Source: Bryobacteraceae bacterium (lineage in GTDB: Bacteria; Acidobacteriota; Terriglobia; Bryobacterales; Bryobacteraceae). From it: a stretch of 64,000 nucleotides of DNA. The position numbers and the translations under genes are program-made. Below, in pieces: positions 44,277 through 51,633 of this stretch. The notes beneath the pieces were generated by a model. The model was not told the DNA's origin and ran no database searches. It saw only the letters and a list, made by a program, of their open reading frames with translations. Numbering within the stretch: the first letter of the stretch is position 1; each line of letters starts with the position of its first letter. Where the stretch lies: positions 1 to 64,000 of the forward strand of contig JAICJH010000032.1 of the NCBI GenBank assembly GCA_025928545.1, read 5' to 3'.

Positions 44277-45062
44277 TTAGTTCTCGGTCGGCGTTTTTTC
44301 GATGTGATCGACGATGAACTGTTCGACCGGGGCTTTTCGCGATTCCAGCTTCAGGCCGAGCGACTGGACGGCGTCGGTAACCGAAGTACCTCCGCCGCCT
44401 GGATCGGCAGCTACGCCGGTACCTGCCGCCGGCGCGGACCCGCCAGGCGTGCCGACCGGAATGTCGATACCTGCGTTTTTCGCTATGGCAACCAGGTCGG
44501 CAAGTGAAATCTCCATCGACGCTTCATAATTGCCCTTGATATCCGTCATGTCGACGATCTGACGTCCGCCTCCACCGCCCAATTGCGCGAAAAGCTGGGT
44601 CATCATGTCGGCCAGGCCGCTCATGGTGACCATGCTGAAATCGATGTGCATCGATTGGGTGGCAGGAATGATCTTGTAAGACATTTTGCCTTTGAGGCCC
44701 ATATCGACGACCGCTCCGGCGGTCTTCGTGTCGACGGTAACCCGAATGGGACCATCGGGGCCGTCGGTTTGTCTCTGGCCTGGGGCGAGAGGCGTCTTCT
44801 CATCGATTGCGACAGGCGTTTCGGAAGAGGCCTTCAATTTCGGGCCACCTTTGCCCACCACGAGAGCAAGGACGGGGTGTTCGGAGGTGGCGCGATGCGT
44901 GGCGAGTTTGAACCGATCTTCGAGCAACGACTGGAGCATTTTGGGAGCGTCTGCCTTTGTTGCTCCTGCGGGAAATTTCGCGATGATATCGAAACGCGTT
45001 GCGGCCAGCCAATCGGGCGCCGAGATCTGGTAGGGCTTCACGCCGTAGGCAAGCGCAATCAA
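44277..45062 (-). CDS. TIGR03435-family protein, N-terminally truncated (probable remnant)
   Basis: 261 residues match the soil-acidobacterial TIGR03435 family from its middle onward (LIALAYGVKPYQISAPDWL, RFDIIAKFPAG, LLEDRFKLATHR, VLALVVGKGGPKL). The only start in the frame is a TTG at 45062. Upstream the frame stays open for about 35 codons (to about 45167) and still reads like the family (AEYLYLDLKTLIALAYG), but it has no ATG, GTG or TTG and then meets a stop. The usual signal peptide and FEVASIKP-like start are missing. Either the gene is decayed or its 5' end was lost. Function of the family unknown. Confidence 0.75.
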   Translation of the reverse strand: MIALAYGVKPYQISAPDWLAATRFDIIAKFPAGATKADAPKMLQSLLEDRFKLATHRATSEHPVLALVVGKGGPKLKASSETPVAIDEKTPLAPGQRQTDGPDGPIRVTVDTKTAGAVVDMGLKGKMSYKIIPATQSMHIDFSMVTMSGLADMMTQLFAQLGGGGGRQIVDMTDIKGNYEASMEISLADLVAIAKNAGIDIPVGTPGGSAPAAGTGVAADPGGGGTSVTDAVQSLGLKLESRKAPVEQFIVDHIEKTPTEN

Positions 45063-45216
45063 AGTTTTGAGATCGAGGTAGAGATATTCAGCCTGGCTTG
45101 TGCCAATACTGGCGCCTATGGGTAGGAGGCTTTGTCGGGAGTGCTTTTGAATGTTTTCAGGCTTTTTTCAGTGTTCCGTGGTTTGATGGGCTGTCGAAGT
45201 GCGACAGGAGAACTTC

Positions 45217-46341
45217 ATGCGAAAAACGTATTTTGCCGTGACAGCGGCTCTCGCGATTACGATCGCAGGCTTTGCGCAGCAGACGGGTCCATACAAGATT
45301 GTCAAGACTTCGAAGACCGGCGGCACCGGCGGCTTCGACTATATCTATGCCGACTCGGCCAACCGCCGGCTCTACATTCCCCGTGGCGCGGATAACAGCA
45401 CGACGCCGCCGTCACCGGCGCGCATCAGCGTGTTCGATCTGGATGCGCTGACTCTGGTCGGCGAGGTTGCCGATACAAGAGCCAATGGCGCCGCAATCGA
45501 TCTGGCGTCCGGCCATGGCTTTGCCACCAGCAAGCCCGTAACGATGTTCGATATCAAGACGCTCAAGGTGATCAAGACGATCAATGTGGAGGGCGCTCCC
45601 GACGGGTTGCTGGCCGATCCGTTCAATCAGCGGGTTTATATTCTGAGCCATCAGGCTCCGCACGTAACGGTGATCGACGCGAAGAGCGGCGATATTCTCG
45701 GAACCCTGGATCTGGGCGGCGCGCCGGAGCAGGCGGCGACGGACGGCGCGGGGCATATCTACGTGGATGTCTCGGATAAGGCGAACATTGCCGTAATCGA
45801 TGCGAAGGCAATGACAGTGACCGGCCACTACGATCTGGGCGATAAGGGCAACGGCGTCGCGGGCCTGGCGTTCGATGTGAAGAACCACATTCTGTTTGCG
45901 GCGTGCCGGAATTCAGGCAATCCGCCGGCGAATCCAGCCACGCCCACCATGGTCATTCTCAGTGCGACCGACGGGAAGATCATTACGACGCTGCCTCTGG
46001 CCGGGAGTTCCGATGGCGCCACGTTCAATCCGGCGACCATGGAAGCTTTCAGCACACATGGGAACGGTACGCTGACCGTGATCAAGGAAAACAGCCCGAC
46101 CAGTTTCGTGGTGGAACAGAACCTGGATACGATGGCCGGCGCCAAAACGCTGACCCTGGACAGCAAAACGAACCACATCCTGACAATGGCGGCGGAATAT
46201 GCGGCACCTGGCGCGCCGGCTCCCGCAGCGGCTGCCCCGGCTCCTGGCGTTCCCGGAGCGAGTGGTCAGCAGGGACGCGGCGGCGGCAGAGGACGCGCCA
46301 TGCTGCCTGAATCGTTCCAGATTCTGGCTATCGGTAGATAA
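45217..46341 (+). CDS. exported YncE-like beta-propeller protein
   Basis: 374 residues with a Sec signal (MRKTYFAVTAALAITIAGFA). The mature protein has seven-bladed YVTN/YncE propeller features: GGFDYIYADSANRRLYIPR, TRANGAAIDLASGHGFATS, FDIKTLKVIKTINVEGAPDG, VTVIDAKSGDILGTLDLG. The C-terminal part carries a Pro/Ala-rich then Gly/Arg-rich low-complexity segment (about 335-365) before a last strand. Role probably periplasmic binding; ligand unknown. The ATG at 45217 has CAGGAG 6 bases upstream. A strong hairpin follows the gene. Confidence 0.88.
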   Translation: MRKTYFAVTAALAITIAGFAQQTGPYKIVKTSKTGGTGGFDYIYADSANRRLYIPRGADNSTTPPSPARISVFDLDALTLVGEVADTRANGAAIDLASGHGFATSKPVTMFDIKTLKVIKTINVEGAPDGLLADPFNQRVYILSHQAPHVTVIDAKSGDILGTLDLGGAPEQAATDGAGHIYVDVSDKANIAVIDAKAMTVTGHYDLGDKGNGVAGLAFDVKNHILFAACRNSGNPPANPATPTMVILSATDGKIITTLPLAGSSDGATFNPATMEAFSTHGNGTLTVIKENSPTSFVVEQNLDTMAGAKTLTLDSKTNHILTMAAEYAAPGAPAPAAAAPAPGVPGASGQQGRGGGRGRAMLPESFQILAIGR

Positions 46342-46371
46342 GCAAGTAATAAGTCACGCCTGCAATGAATC

Positions 46372-46402
46372 GGGGGCCGGGGAACGATGTTCCCTGGCCC
46401 CC
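46372..46402. terminator. GC-rich hairpin between convergent genes
   Basis: GGGGGCCGGGGAA-CGATG-TTCCCTGGCCCCC pairs over 13 bp with one G-T pair and a 5-base loop. It lies between the propeller gene and the converging small gene. T-tracts are weak on both sides, so termination may be only partly intrinsic. Confidence 0.6.
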
Positions 46403-46434
46403 GGTCTTTGAGTACCGCCTTAGTGTGTGTAACG

Positions 46435-46686
46435 TTACGCGGCCGCGAATTTCTTCACGGGAACGCGCGGTTTGGCTACCCGGGCTTTGATCGGGAAATG
46501 CTGCCGGAGCCAGTTATGCAGGCTTTCTTTTTGGGTGGCGTTTACGACGCGGTACCAGCGAATTTCGCCGGTCTGCTCATCGTATTCGGCCATGACGTAA
46601 GCACCGGTGGTCATGACGCTGACGATGCTGTCGTCCCTTAACCGCCCGCAGTAAAACGAATCATTAATTGTGTGACGGTCAATCAT
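46435..46686 (-). CDS. small hypothetical protein (83 aa), near-leaderless
   Basis: 83 residues, soluble, with a tryptophan/tyrosine-rich core (YVMAEYDEQTGEIRWYRVV) and a basic C-terminal tail (RVAKPRVPVKKFAAA). No family recognised. It is supported by an ATG preceded by a perfect extended -10 element and a terminator-like hairpin after its stop. The predicted transcription start falls within a few bases of the ATG and no Shine-Dalgarno is present, so translation may be leaderless. Confidence 0.6.
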   Translation of the reverse strand: MIDRHTINDSFYCGRLRDDSIVSVMTTGAYVMAEYDEQTGEIRWYRVVNATQKESLHNWLRQHFPIKARVAKPRVPVKKFAAA

Positions 46687-46694
46687 TTAAACCC

Positions 46695-46703
46695 ATTATA
46701 ACA
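46695..46703 (-). promoter_or_regulatory. extended -10 promoter (TGTTATAAT) for small gene
   Basis: On the minus strand TGTTATAAT is a perfect TGnTATAAT extended -10, ending 8 bases before the ATG at 46686. No good -35 at 17 bp was found, as is usual for extended -10 promoters. Confidence 0.6.
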
Positions 46704-46716
46704 GAAAATATGCAGG

Positions 46717-48168
46717 CTAACGGGCAAAGTCGAGATAGCCTCGGTTCGGATCAGTACTAATCAACTTCACCTGTAGTTTATCGCCCACGTCCACACCCTC
46801 ACCGTGTACCAGAATTCCTTCAGCGGGCGGATCCGCCACGCGCACGAAGACACCTTTGGGAGTTACGCCGGTCACCACAGCCGCGAATCTTTCGCCGATC
46901 CGCGACTGAAGCGCGACCGCCGCCATGCGTTTGTTCATGATGCGTTCGACCTTGCGGGCAGCGTCTTCCTTCTGGGTACAGTTCTTCGCCGCGGCATCCA
47001 GTTGCTGATCCGAATACGGGCAGGGCGCCTTTGCGATGACGGCTTTGATCAACCGCTGCGTCACCGTGTCGGCAAAGCGCCGGTTGGGCGCGGTCGAATG
47101 CGTATAGTCGTGGGCTGCGAGGGCGAAATGTCCCACGTCCTTGTCCCCTGCCCTTGCCAGGATGTATTCGCCGGGTCCCATCAGCTTGACGACGGCCAGC
47201 GAGATATCGGGGTAGTGATCGGGATCGGTTTCCTTTCGCTTCAGCAGGAACCGATTCAGAGCTCCCGAGTCGGGAGTTGCCGGCAGAGTTTCACCGTATT
47301 GCGCGGCAAGTTGAACGATGCGGGGCCAGCGCTCCGGTGTCCGGACAACGCGCGCAATAGAGGAGACCCCGGCTTCAGAAAGACTGCGGGCCATCACGCC
47401 ATTGGCCGCGACCATGAAATTCTCAATCAGTTCCGTGGCGCGATTCTTGCGGCGGACGTTAATGCCACCCACCTTGCCATCCGTCACGACGGCCTCTGCT
47501 TCCACGCGATCCAGATTGAGGGCGCCCATACGATGGCGCTCATCGAGCAAGAGCCGCGCGGCTTCATCCTGGAGCTTCAACTGAGCCTGTAAAGCGGTGG
47601 ATGCGGCAACCTTCGCGGGAGCCGCGCCATTGCCCTCCAGCCACGGTCCCACGCCGTTGTAAGTGAGTTGAGCCTGGTTCCTGACGAGCGCGCGGAACAC
47701 GCTGCCGGAGGCGACCGAGCCATCCGGCGCCACAATGATTTCAATCACGATTGAAAGCCGGTCTTCGTTTTCGTTGAGCGAGGTCAGGCCGGTGGAAAGC
47801 TCTTCCGGCAGCATGGGGAAGGTCCGCACGCCGGTATAGACCGAAGTGGTTTCGATCGAGGCATGCAGATCAATCGGCGATCCGGCCGGAACATCGGCGT
47901 CCACGTCCGCAATCGCGACCAGAATGCGGATGCCTGCGTCGACACGTTCCGCCACTTCGGCCTGATCCAGATCGCGCGAGGTATCGTTGTCGATCGACGA
48001 CCAGAGCAGCGAGCGCAGGTCGCGCACGTCATTTCCGCCAGGCAGCACCTTTTGCGTACGGAGGGCCGCCATTTGCCGCTCCACTTCCGGAGGGAAATCC
48101 GGCTGGAATCCGTTGTCGATCATGGTTTGGCGCGCGGCCGCCGCCAAATCGAAGCCGTTATGGTTCAT
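46717..48168 (-). CDS. RNB-domain (RNase II/R family) exoribonuclease
   Basis: 483 residues, cytoplasmic. The RNB catalytic motif SIDNDTSRDLDQAEVAERV carries the clustered aspartates that bind Mg2+, followed by ILVAIADVDADVPAGS and TFPMLPEELSTGLTSLNEN. The RNB signature near the 3' side is HSTAPNRRFADTVTQRLI. A C-terminal S1-type RNA-binding domain is GERFAAVVTGVTPKGVFVRV. It degrades RNA 3' to 5'. It is shorter than RNase II (about 640) because N-terminal cold-shock domains are absent. The ATG at 48168 follows the upstream stop by 13 bases; the longer frame overlaps that gene. Confidence 0.9.
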   Translation of the reverse strand: MNHNGFDLAAAARQTMIDNGFQPDFPPEVERQMAALRTQKVLPGGNDVRDLRSLLWSSIDNDTSRDLDQAEVAERVDAGIRILVAIADVDADVPAGSPIDLHASIETTSVYTGVRTFPMLPEELSTGLTSLNENEDRLSIVIEIIVAPDGSVASGSVFRALVRNQAQLTYNGVGPWLEGNGAAPAKVAASTALQAQLKLQDEAARLLLDERHRMGALNLDRVEAEAVVTDGKVGGINVRRKNRATELIENFMVAANGVMARSLSEAGVSSIARVVRTPERWPRIVQLAAQYGETLPATPDSGALNRFLLKRKETDPDHYPDISLAVVKLMGPGEYILARAGDKDVGHFALAAHDYTHSTAPNRRFADTVTQRLIKAVIAKAPCPYSDQQLDAAAKNCTQKEDAARKVERIMNKRMAAVALQSRIGERFAAVVTGVTPKGVFVRVADPPAEGILVHGEGVDVGDKLQVKLISTDPNRGYLDFAR

Positions 48169-48181
48169 GATTGGCGCGTGT

Positions 48182-49444
48182 TCAGTGAGCCGCAGCCGCG
48201 TGAAAAGCATCCAAAGGCAGATTGCCGTCGGGTCCAAAGGGAAGCGCGTGGGCCTCTTCGAGGATCGTCAGATTCGGATTGGCCTCGATTTCAGCGCGCA
48301 TGTTTTCGCTGAGAGCGATGGGGGATACGGCCAGGGTGTTGGCAATCCAGCCAATGCGGACATCGGCGAAATTCATTTTGCCCACGGTTGGCACAATGCG
48401 TTCGATGCATTCGCGATCAGTGGGAAAGTGGATCGGCAATCTGCCACAGCGAGGCGTGGTCGCCGTGAGCACGTTCAGCCAGGTGGCATTGTTGTCCATT
48501 GCCGCCGCCAGACGGTCCGTGATGACTTCAGCCATGCCGATGCCGGAGGCGTTTCCATAACTGTGATCGCTCAGCCCGCGCACGAAGATGCGTTCCACGT
48601 GAGCGAGGCCGGGCCACGGATTGATCTCGCCTTCCACGCCGCGGTTAACGATTTTCGTATCCATGCCGGCGCCGCTGTAATTCTTACCCATCTCGTCGAT
48701 GATGAGCAGATCCAGATTGCACGGGAGGGTGGCGGCCCAGGTCTTCGAGAGCGCCAGCAATTCTTCTTCGCGGGGTTCCATGCTGCCTGCCGGTACCGCC
48801 GCGAGTTTCGCGGTGTTATGGAAAGCGTCTTCCAGAATCGCCAGGCCGCCGAGAATCTTGCCGGATCCGAGCACCTGACGTCCCACTGAGCGAATCACAC
48901 CTTCGAGGCCGAGCCTGTGGGCGTGCATGTGGTAATTCTTCGCTCCAGCCCATTTGCCGAGGCCGATCGCCATCATTTTGTACAGGCCGCTTTCGATTTT
49001 GCCGGCGAAATCCGTGTGCTGCTTGATGCGGCCAACCAAAAATACTCCTGAAGCTCCCGCCGCATGGCGGTCCAGAAACACTTCGATTCCTTCAGGAGAT
49101 TTACCCAAATCGATGACTTCGAGGGAGCTGCGGACTCCGCAGCCCATTGTGGCTGGAGAAATTCCATAATGCGCCAGCACATCCGTTTGACCTTCGGCCG
49201 TCGCGGCGCCATGGCTGCCCATCGCCGGAAAAATAAAGGGAGTCAGTTGGCGTGATTTCCAGTAATCAACCACTGCACGAACAATTGTGTCTATATTACT
49301 GATTCCACGGCTGCCAACGCCTATAGCAACTTCCGAACCCGGGGCCAGGCCGGCACCGAAGCCCGCTGCGCTCAGCTCGCGAAAAACTTCGCCAGGAATG
49401 TCATTCAGACGGCGGTCGGGAAAATTCTGGCCGACCAGGAGCAT
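48182..49444 (-). CDS. LarA-like lactate-racemase-domain protein (DUF2088)
   Basis: 420 residues. The LarA-type N-terminal domain (VAIGVGSRGISNIDTIVRAVV, FPAMGSHGAATAEGQ) and the central histidine cluster KNYHMHAHRLG resemble nickel-pincer racemases and related DUF2088 proteins. No larB, larC or larE maturation genes are in the window, so it may use no pincer cofactor, or obtain it from elsewhere. The ATG at 49444 is chosen because the frame to 49504 starts with GTG inside the preceding gene. It lies 13 bases upstream of the ribonuclease gene, suggesting co-transcription. Confidence 0.82.
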   Translation of the reverse strand: MLLVGQNFPDRRLNDIPGEVFRELSAAGFGAGLAPGSEVAIGVGSRGISNIDTIVRAVVDYWKSRQLTPFIFPAMGSHGAATAEGQTDVLAHYGISPATMGCGVRSSLEVIDLGKSPEGIEVFLDRHAAGASGVFLVGRIKQHTDFAGKIESGLYKMMAIGLGKWAGAKNYHMHAHRLGLEGVIRSVGRQVLGSGKILGGLAILEDAFHNTAKLAAVPAGSMEPREEELLALSKTWAATLPCNLDLLIIDEMGKNYSGAGMDTKIVNRGVEGEINPWPGLAHVERIFVRGLSDHSYGNASGIGMAEVITDRLAAAMDNNATWLNVLTATTPRCGRLPIHFPTDRECIERIVPTVGKMNFADVRIGWIANTLAVSPIALSENMRAEIEANPNLTILEEAHALPFGPDGNLPLDAFHAAAAH

Positions 49445-49488
49445 GGGGGAGAGTGTCACGCGATGAATTATATCAACGAATCGAGAAG

Positions 49489-50100
49489 CTACGGCGTGTC
49501 CCACTGTTCGGAAAGAATTCGGGAGTACTCTTCCGATGCATAGATATGGAAATCGTATGCCGCGCCATCCATGGCGCGATAAGGCTTCATCTGTTGGAAG
49601 CAGAGATAAGCATAATCGGCGAACCGGTGGTAGTGCTCAAGGAACATTGGCGAGAGCATTCCCACATCGGGAGGGTCCTCGAACAGGCAGCGGATGCCGA
49701 TTGCACGCGAGAACACTGCCCGACGGTCGGAAACACCCCATTCTTCCAGTTTCGTTCGAACCCCGTCCGGAGGAGAATCGACGAGCAAAGCCGAGAATCC
49801 CTGCGCGTTTACCCCGATACCGGTGTCTCCCGACCGCTCCATTTGATCCAGACACTGGTCGATCCAGCGAAAAATATCCTTGCCAAGGAACAGCAGCATG
49901 CGGATTTCCTGATAGCGGCCGAGCATCACTCGCTGCTGAATATCGGCATACTTCGGGTTGGCGAGCGATGCTTCCTGGAGGGCGATAGCGGCGCGCGAAC
50001 CTTCGAGCAACTGTTCGGTACCGTTCTCACCGCCAAAGGGGTGCAGGATCAGATGCGGCAGCACTGTTTTCGAAGTCAGGGTTGGGGTGATCGATGACAC
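49489..50100 (-). CDS. hypothetical protein
   Basis: 203 residues, soluble, no signal peptide and no recognised domain. The protein has even aromatic and charged content (KYADIQQRVMLGRYQEIRMLLF, FLEHYHRFADYAYLCFQQMKPY) typical of a real globular helical protein. It lies directly upstream of the LarA-like gene on the same strand, 44 bases apart, so the three minus-strand genes 50100-46717 probably form an operon. The 212 bases before 50313 hold only divergent promoter space. Confidence 0.65.
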   Translation of the reverse strand: MSSITPTLTSKTVLPHLILHPFGGENGTEQLLEGSRAAIALQEASLANPKYADIQQRVMLGRYQEIRMLLFLGKDIFRWIDQCLDQMERSGDTGIGVNAQGFSALLVDSPPDGVRTKLEEWGVSDRRAVFSRAIGIRCLFEDPPDVGMLSPMFLEHYHRFADYAYLCFQQMKPYRAMDGAAYDFHIYASEEYSRILSEQWDTP

Positions 50101-50312
50101 TCTGCTTTGATTATCGGTCAGATCGGGTATAAGTTCTACTCCCGGTTCAAAGAAGGCCGATTTTATCCGGGCCCGTGGACCTTCAAATGCCTGTTGTTAA
50201 GGCTGTGATGGCACGAACATACGAGCGATTGTTTTTCGCGGCCTTCGCGCTACGCCGCAAGTGAGGCCGTTCCCGGCGCTGGCCGGATGCAGGGCGCTCC
50301 CGCGCAATCAGT

Positions 50313-51278
50313 ATGCATGATACGACGGCAACCAACAATATCCGCGCTGTGCAAAGCAAACGGGCGGCGCGCCATTTTTCAAGGCTGCGCAACTTCTGGA
50401 CCAGGTTAATCCTGATCCTCCGGGAGACGGGCGACGCATGGCTGGCAGATAACGTCCCGCGCCTGAGCGCTTCACTGGCCTACTACTCCGTGTTGTCCCT
50501 CATCCCTTTCCTGGTGTTGGTGGCCTCCGTAGCGGGGAGCCTTTTCGGCCAGAAAGCGGCCCAGGGCCAGCTGATGTGGGAAATTCAGGATTTGATTGGA
50601 ACAGTGGGCGCCCGGGCCATTCAGGGCCTGATTCAGCCTGGCCATAAATCCGTCACCCTCACGGTCCTGGGTTTTCTTGGGCTCGCCCTCGGTACATCCG
50701 CCGTCGTCATGGAACTGCGGGATGCGCTTAACACGATTTGGCACCGGCCCACCGGCTCATCGTTTTCGGGTTTCCACGGGCTGCTCCACGTCGTCCGGGA
50801 GCGGTTCTACCTGTTCGGACTCATCATGATCGCCGGGCTTCTGGTGGTGGCTTCGATTGCCATCAATGCTCTTGTGACGGGACTCGATTTCGAATTCGGT
50901 CCCTTTCTGCCAGTGTCTCCCGTCCTGATGCACATCGTTGTTTTTTGTGTCTCATTCGTCGTAGTCACAATCCTTTTTGCGGCCATCTACAAGGTGGTTC
51001 CCGAGGTCAAATTGAGATGGAATGACGTCATGGTCGGGGCATCCGTCACTTCACTTCTGTTCACAATCGGCAAGCAGATTATCGGAGTCTATCTGGGGAA
51101 AGCGAGTTTCGGCAGTACTTTCGGTGCGGCGGAATCGCTCGCGATTATCCTGGTTTGGGTTTATTACTCGGCGCAGCTGTTTTTCTTTGGAGCGGAGTTC
51201 ACCCGGATTTACGCGATGCGGGTTCACCCCCGGCGCGAAATCGGATGCCCCGAGGGAACGCAACGGCCTCCAAAATAA
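50313..51278 (+). CDS. YihY/BrkB-family inner-membrane protein
   Basis: 321 residues. The family hallmarks are present: NVPRLSASLAYYSVLSLIPFL at the first transmembrane helix, LGTSAVVMELRDALNTIWH, FGLIMIAGLLVVASIAINALV, FFGAEFTRIYA near the end. About six transmembrane helices. The family was once called RNase BN, which is now known to be wrong; its function is unresolved, possibly transport or envelope-related. The basic C-terminal tail lies in the cytoplasm. Confidence 0.92.
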   Translation: MHDTTATNNIRAVQSKRAARHFSRLRNFWTRLILILRETGDAWLADNVPRLSASLAYYSVLSLIPFLVLVASVAGSLFGQKAAQGQLMWEIQDLIGTVGARAIQGLIQPGHKSVTLTVLGFLGLALGTSAVVMELRDALNTIWHRPTGSSFSGFHGLLHVVRERFYLFGLIMIAGLLVVASIAINALVTGLDFEFGPFLPVSPVLMHIVVFCVSFVVVTILFAAIYKVVPEVKLRWNDVMVGASVTSLLFTIGKQIIGVYLGKASFGSTFGAAESLAIILVWVYYSAQLFFFGAEFTRIYAMRVHPRREIGCPEGTQRPPK

Positions 51279-51332
51279 TTCCTCGTGGCGATCCACGCCA
51301 ATTGCGACCGTCGGGGCTAGGGGAAAACAGAA

Positions 51333-51393
51333 GCGCGCGCCTCCGCCGTTGCTGCCAGATCCATCAGATCAGTTGCAAAGCGAAGGCGCGCGC
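51333..51393. repeat. 10-bp inverted repeat with 41-base loop
   Basis: GCGCGCGCCT and AGGCGCGCGC are perfect reverse complements between convergent transcription units (YihY gene and the TamB operon). No T-tract follows, but it may still slow read-through in both directions. Confidence 0.45.
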
Positions 51394-51407
51394 AGTGGCG
51401 GGTCACG

Positions 51408-51599
51408 TTATTTCAATCGCTGCGTCTGTTTCGACTGAGCGTTCTCGGGAGCGCTGTCGAACGTATCGTCATCCGTCGATGTACGCCTGCCGGGGCTGGT
51501 CGCCTTCGAAGCATGGGCATCATCCGGAGCCATGCCACGAGGCGAAGTTTTATGATCCTTATGGACAGTATCGTTTTTGTCTGTCTTGTTGGTTTGCAT
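51408..51599 (-). CDS. small hydrophilic protein downstream of TamB
   Basis: 63 residues, very hydrophilic (Lys, Asp, Thr, Ser-rich, for example NKTDKNDTVHKDHK and TSTDDDTFDSAPEN), probably disordered. Support for being real is a good Shine-Dalgarno (GAGGAA, about 8 bases before the ATG) and a 34-base distance from the TamB stop on the same strand. A TTG two codons upstream is not needed. No family known. Confidence 0.45.
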   Translation of the reverse strand: MQTNKTDKNDTVHKDHKTSPRGMAPDDAHASKATSPGRRTSTDDDTFDSAPENAQSKQTQRLK

Positions 51600-51633
51600 A
51601 AACAAATTCCTCGCCCGTAATGCAGCAATTACC

